Positions 16,829 through 26,520 are shown, counted from the stretch's first letter. The stretch: DNA of 64,000 bases from Paraburkholderia tuberum STM678 (GCF_902833905.1 NZ_CADFGP010000029.1:38174-102173); one strand, 5' to 3'. Notes: generated by a model not told the origin, from the sequence alone. Numbers and translations are program-made.

Positions 16829-17581
16829 TTACGCTTCCGGGTTGACCTCGACGAACTCGTCGCCGTCGCCGCCACGCGCAGCCTGGACCACTTCGTTGAC
16901 CGCGTTGGCACGGCCTTCGAGGATCGCATCGGCCACGCCAGCCGCGTACAGGGCGACGGCCTTGCTGGCGTCGTCGTTACCCGGGATCACGTAGTCCACA
17001 CCTTCCGGCGAGTGGTTCGTATCGACCACGGCGATGACCGGAATGCCGAGCTTGTTTGCTTCGGTCACGGCAATCTTGTGGTAGCCGACGTCAACCACGA
17101 AGATCGCGTCCGGAATGCCGCCCATGTCCTTCACGCCGCCGATCGACTTCTGCAGCTTGGCCATTTCACGTTCGAACAGAAGCGCTTCCTTCTTGCTCAT
17201 GCGCTCGGTTTCACCGGCTTCCAGCGCCGCTTCCATGTCCTTCAGGCGCTTGATCGAAACCTTCAGCGTCTTGAAGTTGGTCAGCATGCCGCCGAGCCAG
17301 CGCGCGTTCACGAACGGCATACCAGCGCGCTGCGCTTCCTGGGCGATCGTGTCACGCGATTGACGCTTCGTACCGACGAACAGGATCGTGCCGCGGTTCG
17401 ATGCCAGCTGACGCGCGTACTTCAGCGCGTCGTTGTACATCGGCAGCGTCTTTTCGAGGTTGATGATGTGAATCTTGTTGCGATGACCGAAAATGAAGGG
17501 GGCCATCTTCGGGTTCCAGAAGCGGGTCTGGTGACCGAAGTGGACACCTGCTTCCAGCATTTGACGCATCGTAACTGCCAT
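16829..17581 (-). CDS. rpsB: 30S ribosomal protein S2
   Basis: A 250-residue S2 protein. The N-terminal M-R-Q-M-L-E-A-G-V-H-F-G-H-Q-T-R-x-W-N-P-K-M is characteristic, as are N-L-E-K-T, R-W-L-G-G-M-L-T-N and D-T-N-x-x-P. A short acidic tail (E-F-V-E-V-N-P-E-A) ends the protein. The start at 17581 (MAVTMRQML) is preferred over an in-frame codon four residues upstream. It heads the rpsB-tsf-pyrH-frr cluster and has a leader of about 235 bases. Confidence 0.98.
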   Translation of the reverse strand: MAVTMRQMLEAGVHFGHQTRFWNPKMAPFIFGHRNKIHIINLEKTLPMYNDALKYARQLASNRGTILFVGTKRQSRDTIAQEAQRAGMPFVNARWLGGMLTNFKTLKVSIKRLKDMEAALEAGETERMSKKEALLFEREMAKLQKSIGGVKDMGGIPDAIFVVDVGYHKIAVTEANKLGIPVIAVVDTNHSPEGVDYVIPGNDDASKAVALYAAGVADAILEGRANAVNEVVQAARGGDGDEFVEVNPEA

Positions 17582-18148
17582 GAAATTCTCCACGAGGGTT
17601 GGGTCTTAAACCGGCTGCCGTATCGGCCGCGCCCGCCTCTACCTTGGCTGGAACGCGACGACACCCTGGGTGCGCCGGCTTGCGAATTGGTTGCCTGACA
17701 CGACTTTCTCTCACTCACGACACCCAACAACCGGAGTGCCGCGAGAAGTCGCTCCGCCCAGCTGCCATGCGCGAATTTGCGGACTCGCGAATAAAAGCGG
17801 ACTAGGACCGACTTAGCCAAAGAGTATAGCACGCGACGACCGACTGACTCAACCGACCCCACCACCGGCCGATGGCCCTACGGATGGCCCTACGCACGGG
17901 ACCGCGCCGCCGGGCCCGAAGCCCGGCCTGGCGTCCTTTGGGCCGCCAATTTGCCGATTCTGGCGCTTTTCGCCCATTGCCGCCCGATCCAGCGCAACGA
18001 CCCGGCCCCCACTGCTGTAAAATGGCTCGATTCCGCCACGCGCGGGGGGCGTTAAGGATCGACCGGCATTCCGTGCCCGGCAGACGCCCCTCCGCCCGGC
18101 CACCGCAACACCCAGCAAGCCTTATCCAGCAAGGCTTCCGAGGAAACC
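17582..18148. other. Divergent intergenic region rpsB-map
   Basis: This 567-base stretch has no convincing gene. The left half is the rpsB leader and promoter. The right half leads to map and contains TAAAAT at 18018-18023 as a possible map -10 box, with no clear -35. Short open frames here are compositionally random. Confidence 0.55.
17823..17852 (-). promoter_or_regulatory. Candidate sigma-70 promoter for rpsB
   Basis: On the minus strand TTGAGT (17852-17847) and TATACT (17828-17823) are spaced by 18 bases. It implies a leader of roughly 235 bases before rpsB, long enough for autoregulatory RNA structure by S2. Confidence 0.5.
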
Positions 18149-18958
18149 ATGGCTATCACCATCAAAAACGAAGACGATATCGCGAAGATGCGCGTCGCCT
18201 GCCGGCTCGCGAGCGAAGTGCTCGACTACATCACGCCGTTCGTCAAGGCCGGCGTCAGCACTGGGGAGCTCGACCGTCTGTGTCACGAATACATGCTGAA
18301 GGACCAGGGGACCGTCCCCGCGCCGCTGAATTACCAGCCGCCCGGCTACCCGCCCTACCCGAAAGCCACCTGCATTTCCGTCAACGACGTGATCTGCCAC
18401 GGCATACCGGGCGACAAGGCGCTCAAAACCGGCGACGCGCTGAACATCGACATCACCGTGATCAAGGACGGCTATTTCGGCGACACGAGCCGCATGTTCA
18501 TCGTCGGCGAAGGGTCGATCATGGCAAAGCGCCTCGTGCAAGCTACTTTCGAATGCATGTGGCTCGGCATCGACCAGGTGCGACCCGGCGCGCATCTCGG
18601 CGACATCGGCTATGCGATCCAGAAGCACGCCGAAGGCCTCGGCTACAGCGTGGTGCGCGAATATTGCGGACACGGCATCGGCACCGTATTCCACGAAGAT
18701 CCGCAGATCCTGCACTACGGTCGCCCCGGCACCGGGTTCGAACTGCAGGCCGGCATGATCTTCACGATCGAGCCGATGATCAACGCGGGCCGCCGTGACA
18801 TCCGCACGATGCCCGACCAGTGGACCGTCAAGACCAAGGATCGCAGCCTGTCCGCGCAGTGGGAACACACGGTGCTCGTCACCGAGACCGGCCACGACGT
18901 GCTGACCGTGTCGGCCGGCACGCCGGCGCGTCCGCCCGTGGTCGCGGCCACGGCCTGA
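18149..18958 (+). CDS. map: Methionine aminopeptidase, type I
   Basis: A 269-residue M24A metalloprotease removing N-terminal Met from nascent proteins. Metal-ligand motifs are in place: D-I-D-I-T-V about residue 97, G-D-T-S-R about 110, Y-C-G-H-G-I-G about 171, F-T-I-E-P-M about 203 and W-E-H-T about 237. The length is slightly above E. coli Map because of a short Ala/Pro tail. The start at 18149 follows a GAGGAAACC Shine-Dalgarno. It is opposite in direction to rpsB and 29 bases before glnD. Confidence 0.98.
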   Translation: MAITIKNEDDIAKMRVACRLASEVLDYITPFVKAGVSTGELDRLCHEYMLKDQGTVPAPLNYQPPGYPPYPKATCISVNDVICHGIPGDKALKTGDALNIDITVIKDGYFGDTSRMFIVGEGSIMAKRLVQATFECMWLGIDQVRPGAHLGDIGYAIQKHAEGLGYSVVREYCGHGIGTVFHEDPQILHYGRPGTGFELQAGMIFTIEPMINAGRRDIRTMPDQWTVKTKDRSLSAQWEHTVLVTETGHDVLTVSAGTPARPPVVAATA

Positions 18959-18987
18959 CCGATTCCGACCACACCGCCTTCCTGCCA

Positions 18988-21567
18988 ATGAGTAGCGTTC
19001 CAGCCGTCGCCCCCTCCCATGCCTCGTCGCTCAAGGCGGATTACAAAGTGGCCAAAGCCCAGTTGCTGGAACGCTTCCGAACGGCCGCCAACGTCGACGC
19101 GTTGATGGCCGCCCTCGCGCGCGCCACGGACCATTCGCTGCGCGCCGCCTGGGACACCTGCGAGCTGCCCGACGACCTCGCGCTGGTCGCGGTTGGCGGC
19201 TATGGGCGCGGCGAACTCGCGCCGCACTCCGACATCGACATCCTGGTGCTGTTGCCCGACGCGCGGCTCGAGCATCTGGACGCGCGCATCGAGCGCTTCA
19301 TCAGTCTCGCGTGGGATCTCGGGCTGGAACTCGGCAGCAGCGTGCGCAGCGTGTCGCAATGCATCGAGGAAGCGGCCAACGACGTCACGGTGCGTACCTC
19401 GCTGCTGGAAGCGCGCCGCATCGCCGGCAGCGCCGCACTGTTCGACGATTTCGCCCGGCGCTACCGTGCGGCGCTCGACCCGAAGGCGTTCTTCCAGGCG
19501 AAGGTGCTCGAAATGCGCCAGCGTCACGCGAAGTTTCAGGACACGCCCTACGCGCTCGAGCCGAACATCAAGGAAAGCCCGGGCGGGCTGCGCGACCTGC
19601 AGCTGATCCTGTGGATCACACAGGCGGCCGGCTTCGGCAGCAGTTGGCGCGAACTCGAAGCACGCGGACTCATCACCGAGCGCGAGGCGCGCGAGCTGCG
19701 CCACAACGAAGGCTTCCTGAAGTCGCTGCGTGCGCGGCTGCACGTGATCGCCGGGCGCCGCCAGGACATCCTGGTGTTCGACCTGCAGACGCCGGTCGCG
19801 GAAAGCTTCGGCCTCAAGCCGACCGCGACCAAGCGCGCGAGCGAGCAGCTGATGCGCCGCTACTACTGGGCCGCGAAAGCGGTCACGCAACTCGCGACGA
19901 TCCTGATCCAGAACATCGAGGCGCAGCTGTTTCCGAGCACGAGCGGCATCACGCGCGTGCTGTCGGATCGCTTCGTCGAAAAGCAGGGCATGCTCGAAAT
20001 CGCCTCCGACGACGTGTTCCAGCGCGAGCCGAATGCGATCCTCGAGGCGTTCCTGCTATACCAGCGCACCCCCGGCGTGAAGGGACTGTCGGCGCGCACG
20101 CTGCGCGCGATCTACAACGCCCGCGACGTGATGGACCAGCACTGGCGGCGCGATCCGGAAAATCGCCGGCTCTTCATGGAAATCCTGAAGCAGCCGGCCG
20201 GTATCACGCATGCGTTCCGGTTGATGAACCAGACGAGCGTGCTCGGGCGTTATCTGCTGAATTTCCGGCGCATCGTCGGGCAGATGCAGCACGACCTGTA
20301 CCACGTGTTCACGGTCGATCAGCACATCCTGATGGTGCTGCGCAATCTGCGCCGCTTCGCGGTCGCCGAGCATGCGCACGAATACCCGTTCTGCAGCCAG
20401 TTGATCGTCAACTTCGACCGGCCGTGGGTGCTGTACGTGGCCGCGCTGTTTCATGACATCGCGAAGGGCCGCGGCGGCGATCATTCCACGCTGGGCATGG
20501 CCGACGCACGGCGCTTCTGCCGCCAGCACGGCATCGAAGGCGAGGATGGCGAGCTGGTCGTGTGGCTCGTGCAGCAGCATCTGACGATGAGCCAGGTCGC
20601 GCAGAAGCAGGACACGAGCGACCCTGAAGTGATCAAGCGCTTCGCCGAGCTGGTCGGCACCGAGCGCCGCCTGACCGCGCTCTATCTGCTGACCGTCGCC
20701 GACATCCGCGGCACCAGCCCGAAGGTCTGGAACACGTGGAAAGGCAAGCTGCTCGAAGACCTCTACCGCACCACGCTCGCCGTGCTTGGCGGTGCCCAGC
20801 CGGACGAGCATTCCGAGCTGAAGTCGCGCCAGGAAGAGGCGCTCGCGCTGCTGCGTCTCGAAACCGTGCCGGAAGGCGCGCAACGGGCGCTGTGGGACAA
20901 GCTGGACGTCGGCTATTTCCTGCGTCACGACGCGGCGGACATCGCGTGGCAGACGCGCGTGCTGTACCGCCACGTAGAAACGCCGACGCCGCTCGTACGC
21001 GCGCGGCCGTCGCCGATCGGCGAGGCGCTGCAGGTGCTCGTCTACGTGAAGGACCAGCCCGATCTGTTCGCGGGCATCTGCGCGTATTTCGACCGCAACG
21101 GCCTGTCGGTGCTCGATGCGCGCGTCAGCACGACGCGCCACGGCTACGCGCTCGACAACTTCCTCGTCGCGCACACCGAAGAGGACGTGCACTATCGCGA
21201 CATCGCCAATCTGGTCGAGCAGGAGCTGACCGCGCGCCTCGGGGGCCACGGCACCTTGCTGCCGGGACCGTCGAAGGGCCGGCTGTCACGGCTGTCGCGC
21301 ACCTTCCCCATTACGCCGCGCGTCGACCTGCGGGCCGATGAGCGCGGCCAATACTACATCCTGTCCGTGTCGGCGAACGACCGGCCGGGCCTTCTTTATT
21401 CGATCGCGCGCGTGCTGGCTGAGCACCGGGTCGGCGTCGCCTCGGCGCGGATCAATACGCTCGGCGAACGCGTCGAGGACGTGTTTCTGCTCGAAGGACA
21501 CAGCCTGTCGGACAACCGCCTGCAAATTCAGGTCGAGACCGAACTACTGCGCGCGATCGCAATGTGA
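18988..21567 (+). CDS. glnD: PII uridylyltransferase / uridylyl-removing enzyme
   Basis: An 859-residue GlnD, the glutamine sensor that uridylylates and deuridylylates PII proteins. The nucleotidyltransferase motif G-G-Y-G-R-G-E-L-x-P-x-S-D-x-D is near residues 70-84. The HD domain has F-H-D-I-A-K-G-R-G-G-D-H-S in mid-protein, and two C-terminal ACT domains are visible (V-Y-V-K-D-Q-P-D-L-F and S-V-S-A-N-D-R-P-G-L-L). The start at 18988 (MSSVPAVAP) avoids overlap with map; the frame is open into map, but as a shadow. Confidence 0.97.
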   Translation: MSSVPAVAPSHASSLKADYKVAKAQLLERFRTAANVDALMAALARATDHSLRAAWDTCELPDDLALVAVGGYGRGELAPHSDIDILVLLPDARLEHLDARIERFISLAWDLGLELGSSVRSVSQCIEEAANDVTVRTSLLEARRIAGSAALFDDFARRYRAALDPKAFFQAKVLEMRQRHAKFQDTPYALEPNIKESPGGLRDLQLILWITQAAGFGSSWRELEARGLITEREARELRHNEGFLKSLRARLHVIAGRRQDILVFDLQTPVAESFGLKPTATKRASEQLMRRYYWAAKAVTQLATILIQNIEAQLFPSTSGITRVLSDRFVEKQGMLEIASDDVFQREPNAILEAFLLYQRTPGVKGLSARTLRAIYNARDVMDQHWRRDPENRRLFMEILKQPAGITHAFRLMNQTSVLGRYLLNFRRIVGQMQHDLYHVFTVDQHILMVLRNLRRFAVAEHAHEYPFCSQLIVNFDRPWVLYVAALFHDIAKGRGGDHSTLGMADARRFCRQHGIEGEDGELVVWLVQQHLTMSQVAQKQDTSDPEVIKRFAELVGTERRLTALYLLTVADIRGTSPKVWNTWKGKLLEDLYRTTLAVLGGAQPDEHSELKSRQEEALALLRLETVPEGAQRALWDKLDVGYFLRHDAADIAWQTRVLYRHVETPTPLVRARPSPIGEALQVLVYVKDQPDLFAGICAYFDRNGLSVLDARVSTTRHGYALDNFLVAHTEEDVHYRDIANLVEQELTARLGGHGTLLPGPSKGRLSRLSRTFPITPRVDLRADERGQYYILSVSANDRPGLLYSIARVLAEHRVGVASARINTLGERVEDVFLLEGHSLSDNRLQIQVETELLRAIAM

Positions 21568-21573
21568 GATTTC

Positions 21574-23718
21574 ATGCGAATCAAATTAACAGCGAAGCAT
21601 CCGCGGCCGGCGGCGTCCGAACGCGCCCCTGTCCGCCCCGGCAGCGCGTCGGCGCGTAAGCCGACCCGTCCAGCGCGGCCGAAGCCATTCGAGGCCGAGG
21701 CCGGCGCGAAGCGCGAAGGCGCGGCATCGACGGGTGGTGGCGCGAAGCGGCCGGTCGGTGCGAAGCCGGCGGGCGCCGGTGCACGCGCGCCGCGTGCCGA
21801 AGGGTCGGGCGTGCGCGAACGGGGCGCGGCTGCCGCGGGCGCACCGCGCCGCTTCGAAGGTGCGGCTCAGCGAGGCGAGCGCGGAGAACGCGCGCCGCGT
21901 CGTTTTGAGGGCGGCGCCGAGCGTGGCGAACGGGCGCCTCGGCGCGATTTCGGCGAACGGACTGAACGCGCGCCGCGTCGTCTCGAAGGCAGCGCTGAGC
22001 GTGGTGAACGCGGGCCTCGGCGCGATTTCGGCGAACGGACTGAACGCGCGCCGCGTCGTTTCGAAGGCAGCGCTGAGCTTGGTGAACGCGCTCCTCGACG
22101 CGAATTCGGCGAACGGACTGAACGCGCGCCGCGTCGTTTCGAAGGCAGCGCTGAGCGTGGTGAACGCGCTCCTCGACGCGAATTCGGCGAACGGACTGAA
22201 CGCGCGCCGCGTCGTTTCGAAGGCAGCGCTGAGCGTGGTGAACGCGCTCCTCGACGCGAATTCGGCGAACGGACTGAACGCGCGCCGCGTCGTTTCGAAG
22301 GCAGCGCTGAGCGTGGCGAACGCGCTCCTCGGCGCGAATTCGGCGAACGGACTGAACGCGCGCCGCGTCGTTTCGAAGGCAGCGCTGAGCGTGGCGAACG
22401 CGCTCCTCGGCGCGAATTCGGCGAGCGTGCAGAACGCGCACCCCGTCGTTTCGAGGGCAATGCGGAGCGCGGCGAGCGCGCACCGCGCAGTTTTGGTGAG
22501 CGCGCACCGGGCCGCGACGCCGGCGAACGCCGTCCGTTCAGCGGTCCGCGTCCAGGCACAGGCAGGCCGTCGGAAGGCGGCGCGCGTGGCGATCGTCCGG
22601 TGCGCCGGGAGCGCGAGGCCGCCGACCGTCCGCGCTTCGGTAGCGATCGCGGTGAGCCGCAGGAGCGTCGCAGTGGCGATCGAGGCGCGCGCAGCGACAG
22701 CACCTCGCGCCGCTTCGAAAGCGAGCGTGGCGAGCGCAGCTTCGCGAAGCCGGCGAAAGGCGGCTACGGCGAACGCACCGAGCGTCGCGAGCGCCCTGCG
22801 CGCGGCTTCGACGACACGTTGCCGGCCGCGAACCGCCGCTTCGGCGACGACCGACCAGCCCGCGCCGCCAAGCCGCGAGCCTCGGCATCAGCAACCGCCC
22901 GCCCCGTCGACACCACCATCGACACCCCGCACCCGCCCCGCCGCGATCGCGAAGACGCGCCGGGCATGCTGCGTCTGTCGAAGCTGATGTCCAAGCTCGG
23001 CCTGTGCTCGCGTCGCGAGGCCGACGAATGGATCGAGAAAGGCTGGGTCATGGTCGACGGCGAGCGCGTCGATACGCTCGGCACGAAGGTGTTCCCGGAT
23101 CAGCGCATCGACATCGACCCGGCCGCCGAAGCCTTTCAGTCGAGCCAGGTGACCGTGATCGTTCACAAGCCGGTCGGGCTCGTGTCGGGCCAGGCGGAGG
23201 ACGGCTATCAGCCGGCCATCACGCTCGTCACGCCGGAGAATCGCTGGGAAGGCGACCGTTCGGGGGTCCCCTTCTCGGCGTCGCATCTGCGCCAGCTCGC
23301 GCCGGCCGGGCGTCTCGACATCGATTCGACGGGCCTGCTCGTGCTGACGCAGGACGGCCGCATCGCGAAGCAACTGATCGGCGGTCACTCGGACGTGGAC
23401 AAGGAGTATCTGGTGCGCGTCGCCTACGGCGATCACACGGTCGACGTCGAAAGCCATTTCCCGGCCGAAAAACTCGCGCTGCTGCGCCACGGCCTGTCGC
23501 TCGACGACGTCGCGCTGAAGCCCGCGCAGGTCAGCTGGCAGAACGGCGAGCAGCTGCGTTTCGTGCTGCGCGAAGGCAAGAAGCGTCAGATTCGCCGCAT
23601 GTGCGAACTGGTCGGTCTCGAGGTGGTGGGCCTGAAGCGCGTGCGCATAGGCCAGGTGATGCTCGGCGCGCTGCCGCCGGGACAGTGGCGCTACCTGTCG
23701 GAAGACGAGTCGTTCTGA
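21574..23718 (+). CDS. 23S rRNA pseudouridine synthase (RluB/RluF type) with repeat-rich N-terminal extension
   Basis: A 714-residue protein. The catalytic part is only the last 250 residues: an S4 RNA-binding domain (about 465-512, L-R-L-S-K-L-M-S-K-L-G-x-C-S-R-R-E-A) and an RsuA/RluB/RluF-family synthase domain with the active Asp in G-R-L-D-I-D-S-T-G-L-L near residue 583. K-R-Q-I-R-R-M-C-E and the G-x-W-R-Y-L end most resemble RluF. The first about 460 residues are low complexity, rich in Arg, Glu, Gly and Ala, with a 26-residue unit repeated seven times (about residues 126-307). The extension is probably disordered and RNA-binding; that is inference. It starts six bases after glnD. Confidence 0.9.
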   Translation: MRIKLTAKHPRPAASERAPVRPGSASARKPTRPARPKPFEAEAGAKREGAASTGGGAKRPVGAKPAGAGARAPRAEGSGVRERGAAAAGAPRRFEGAAQRGERGERAPRRFEGGAERGERAPRRDFGERTERAPRRLEGSAERGERGPRRDFGERTERAPRRFEGSAELGERAPRREFGERTERAPRRFEGSAERGERAPRREFGERTERAPRRFEGSAERGERAPRREFGERTERAPRRFEGSAERGERAPRREFGERTERAPRRFEGSAERGERAPRREFGERAERAPRRFEGNAERGERAPRSFGERAPGRDAGERRPFSGPRPGTGRPSEGGARGDRPVRREREAADRPRFGSDRGEPQERRSGDRGARSDSTSRRFESERGERSFAKPAKGGYGERTERRERPARGFDDTLPAANRRFGDDRPARAAKPRASASATARPVDTTIDTPHPPRRDREDAPGMLRLSKLMSKLGLCSRREADEWIEKGWVMVDGERVDTLGTKVFPDQRIDIDPAAEAFQSSQVTVIVHKPVGLVSGQAEDGYQPAITLVTPENRWEGDRSGVPFSASHLRQLAPAGRLDIDSTGLLVLTQDGRIAKQLIGGHSDVDKEYLVRVAYGDHTVDVESHFPAEKLALLRHGLSLDDVALKPAQVSWQNGEQLRFVLREGKKRQIRRMCELVGLEVVGLKRVRIGQVMLGALPPGQWRYLSEDESF
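21949..22494 (+). repeat. Seven tandem 78-bp in-frame repeats
   Basis: Units start at 21949, 22027, 22105, 22183, 22261, 22339 and 22417. Each encodes F-G-E-R-T-E-R-A-P-R-R-F-E-G-S-A followed by E-R-G-E-R-A-P-R-R-E, with small changes. Units 3 and 4 are identical at the DNA level, as are 5 and 6, and the two pairs differ at only two bases, which suggests recent expansion. The unit length is a multiple of three, so copy-number change keeps the frame. Confidence 0.95.
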
Positions 23719-23762
23719 GGTCCGTCCAATGCGCCTCCTTGCTGAGAGCGGGCGCATCGGCA

Positions 23763-23802
23763 CAACAAAAAACCCACGCACTTTGGCGTGGGTTTTTTGT
23801 TG
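23763..23802. terminator. Bidirectional intrinsic terminator
   Basis: A perfect 17-bp stem, CAACAAAAAACCCACGC with its complement, around a 6-base loop (23780-23785). A and T runs are on both sides, so it can stop the pseudouridine synthase transcript on plus and the def transcript on minus. Confidence 0.93.
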
Positions 23803-23814
23803 GCGGCAGCCGTG

Positions 23815-24348
23815 TCAGTCGTCGCTATTCGTATCGAGATCCGGGAACAGGACCTCCGTAAAGCCGAACTTCGAGAAATCGGTAATCCGCATCGGATACA
23901 GCTTGCCGATCAGATGATCGCATTCGTGCTGCACAACCCGCGCGTGAAAACCCTCGGCGACCCGGTCGATCGGATTGCCGAACTGGTCGAAGCCGTGATA
24001 ACGGATCATCGAAAACCGGCTCACCACGCCGCGCAGCCCCGGCACCGACAGGCAACCTTCCCAGCTTTCTTCCATGTCCTGCGAGACCGGCGTGACGGTC
24101 GGGTTGATCAGCACCGTTTCGGGCACCGGCGGCGCGTCCGGATAGCGCTCGTTCGAACCGAAGCCGAAGATCACCACCTGCAGATCGACGCCGATCTGCG
24201 GCGCGGCGAGACCCGCGCCGTTCGCCGCGTGCATGGTCTCGAACATGTCTTCCACGAGCCGGTGCAGCTCGGGCGTGTCGAAGTGATCGACCGGCTCGGC
24301 GATTCGCAGCAGGCGCGGATCGCCCATCTTCAGAATGTCGTGAATCAT
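23815..24348 (-). CDS. def: Peptide deformylase
   Basis: A 177-residue metalloenzyme removing the formyl group from nascent proteins. The three motifs are G-A-G-L-A-A-P-Q-I-G (about 44), E-G-C-L-S-V-P-G (about 95) and Q-H-E-C-D-H-L (about 138). The start at 24348 shares one base with the ligA stop (TGATG). The open frame continuing upstream to 25146 lies inside ligA and is rejected. This def is not next to fmt, so a second copy elsewhere is likely. It works in the same pathway as Map, encoded nearby. Confidence 0.96.
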   Translation of the reverse strand: MIHDILKMGDPRLLRIAEPVDHFDTPELHRLVEDMFETMHAANGAGLAAPQIGVDLQVVIFGFGSNERYPDAPPVPETVLINPTVTPVSQDMEESWEGCLSVPGLRGVVSRFSMIRYHGFDQFGNPIDRVAEGFHARVVQHECDHLIGKLYPMRITDFSKFGFTEVLFPDLDTNSDD

Positions 24349-26411
24349 CAGTGCCCCTCCAGGAGCTTGCGCATACCATCTTCGTCGAGTACGGGGATGC
24401 CGAGTTCCTCGGCCTTCGAAAGTTTGCTGCCCGCGTCGGCCCCCGCCACCACGTAACTGGTTTTCTTCGATACCGACCCCGCCACCTTCGCGCCGGCCGC
24501 CTCGAGCATTTCCTTCGCGTCCTCGCGCGACAGGTTTGGCAGCGTACCGGTCAGCACGACCGTCTGCCCGGCCAGCACGCCCTGCGGCGCCTTCGGCGCT
24601 GGCGGCCCCTCGGGCCACGTGACCTTGCCCGGCGCGCGCAGCTGTTCGATCACCGTGCGGTTGTGGTCCTCGGCGAAGAACTGGTGGATCGATTCGGCGA
24701 CGACCGGCCCCACGTCGTTGACTTCGAGCAGTTCCTCCAGCGACGCATCCATGATCGGATCGAGCGAGCCGAAGTGCTTCGCGAGATCCTTCGCGGTCGA
24801 TTCGCCGACATGGCGAATCCCCAATGCGTAGATAAAGCGCGCGAGCGACGTGTGCCTGGCCTTGTCGAGCGAGTCGAGCAGGTTCTGCGCGGACTTTTCG
24901 GCGAAGCGGTCGAGTTCCGCGAGCGTCGTGAAGCCGAGATTGAACAGATCGGCCGGCGTGCGCACCAGGTTCTGTTCGACCAGTTGATCGATGATCTTCT
25001 CGCCGAGGCCGTCGATATCGAGCGCACGCCGCTGCGCGAAGTGCCACAGCGCCTGCTTGCGCTGTGCCGGACAGAAGAGCCCGCCCGTGCAGCGCGCGAT
25101 CGCCTCGTCGGGCAGCCGCTCGATCGCCGAACCGCACACCGGGCACTGCGTCGGCATCACGAACTCGCGCGCGTCGGCCGGACGACGCTCGAGCAGCGCG
25201 CTGACCACCTCCGGAATCACGTCGCCGGCGCGCCGCACGATCACCGTGTCGCCGATGCGGATGTCCTTGCGGCGCACTTCATCCTCGTTGTGCAAGGTCG
25301 CGTTCGTGACCGTCGCCCCGCCGACGAACACCGGTTCCAGCCGCGCGACCGGCGTGATCGCGCCGGTGCGGCCGACCTGCACGTCGATCGCGACGAGCTT
25401 CGTCAGCGCTTCCTGCGCGGGGAATTTGTGCGCGAGCGCGAAGCGCGGCGCGCGCGACACGAAACCGAGCGCATCCTGCTCGTCGCGCCGGTTGACCTTG
25501 TAGACCACGCCGTCGATGTCGTAGGGGAGCCTGTCGCGCTTCTCGCCGACCGCGTGGAAGAAGCCGAGCAGGCCTTCGGCGCCCTGCACGACCGCGCGCT
25601 CGCCATTGACCGGCAAGCCCATCTCCTTGTACCAGTCGAGCAGTTCGCTATGGGTGGCCGGCATCTCGATGCCTTCGAGCACGCCGATGCCATACGCGAA
25701 AAACGACAGCGGCCGCTGCGCGGTGATCTTCGAATCGAGCTGCCGCAAGCTGCCCGCCGCCGCGTTGCGCGGGTTCGCGAATTCGCGTTGTTCGGCGGTG
25801 CGCTGGCGTTCGTTCAGGCGCTCGAAATCGCGCTTGAACATCAGCACTTCGCCGCGCACGTCGAGCACGCGCGGCACGCGCTTCCCCTTCAGCTTCAACG
25901 GAATCGAGCGGATCGTGCGGACGTTTTCGGTGACGTTCTCGCCGGTTGTGCCGTCACCGCGCGTGGAGGCCTGCACGAACACGCCGTCGGCGTAGCGCAG
26001 CGAGATCGCGAGGCCGTCGAATTTCAGCTCGGCCGCGTAGTCGACGGGAACCGGCGGCTCGCTCGCGTTGTTGCCGAGCGCGTCGCCGATGCGCTTGTCG
26101 AACGCGACGATGTCTTCGTCGGCGAAACCGTTGTTCAACGACAGCATCGGCAGATCGTGCACGACCGGCTCGAAACCGCTCGCGGCCTCGCCGCCGACGC
26201 GCTGCGTCGGCGAATCCGGCACGATCAGATCGGGATGCTCGGCCTCGATGCGCTCCAGCTCCTTGAACAGCTTGTCGTACTCGGCGTCCGGCAGGTCCGG
26301 TTGATCGAGCACGTAATACGCGTAGTTCGCGCGTTCGAGTTCCGCGCGCAACCACACGGCCCGCTCGGCCGGAGCGCTGATTGCGGAAGGAGGGACGGAG
26401 GATCGGGCCAT
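24348..26411 (-). CDS. ligA: NAD-dependent DNA ligase
   Basis: A 687-residue LigA. The adenylation domain carries the active Lys in A-E-L-K-F-D-G-L-A (about residue 130). An OB fold follows, then a four-Cys zinc finger (C-P-V-C-G about 420 and later C-x-x-x-x-C-P), helix-hairpin-helix repeats and a C-terminal BRCT domain (V-L-T-G-T-L-P-N-L-S-R about 610). It is slightly longer than the usual 670, from a short N-terminal extension. It is downstream of zipA and smc and coupled to def. Confidence 0.97.
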   Translation of the reverse strand: MARSSVPPSAISAPAERAVWLRAELERANYAYYVLDQPDLPDAEYDKLFKELERIEAEHPDLIVPDSPTQRVGGEAASGFEPVVHDLPMLSLNNGFADEDIVAFDKRIGDALGNNASEPPVPVDYAAELKFDGLAISLRYADGVFVQASTRGDGTTGENVTENVRTIRSIPLKLKGKRVPRVLDVRGEVLMFKRDFERLNERQRTAEQREFANPRNAAAGSLRQLDSKITAQRPLSFFAYGIGVLEGIEMPATHSELLDWYKEMGLPVNGERAVVQGAEGLLGFFHAVGEKRDRLPYDIDGVVYKVNRRDEQDALGFVSRAPRFALAHKFPAQEALTKLVAIDVQVGRTGAITPVARLEPVFVGGATVTNATLHNEDEVRRKDIRIGDTVIVRRAGDVIPEVVSALLERRPADAREFVMPTQCPVCGSAIERLPDEAIARCTGGLFCPAQRKQALWHFAQRRALDIDGLGEKIIDQLVEQNLVRTPADLFNLGFTTLAELDRFAEKSAQNLLDSLDKARHTSLARFIYALGIRHVGESTAKDLAKHFGSLDPIMDASLEELLEVNDVGPVVAESIHQFFAEDHNRTVIEQLRAPGKVTWPEGPPAPKAPQGVLAGQTVVLTGTLPNLSREDAKEMLEAAGAKVAGSVSKKTSYVVAGADAGSKLSKAEELGIPVLDEDGMRKLLEGH

Positions 26412-26520
26412 GCTGTCGGAAGCTTCTCGAGAAGAAAGTCGGACATCGGATTATCGCAGGAAGCGTGCCCCTTTACATCGCTGAATCGGGGCGGGCCGCG
26501 CTGCGACGCAAGCCGGAAAC

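Noticed and set aside
21734..22987. Open frames in other phases and on minus across the repeat region
   Set aside because: They arise because 78-bp repeats lack stops in several frames. Only the frame ending in the S4 and synthase domains makes sense.
24349..25146. Long N-terminal extension of def (443 residues in total)
   Set aside because: The extension lies inside ligA and is Arg-rich. The TGATG overlap and family length fix the start at 24348.
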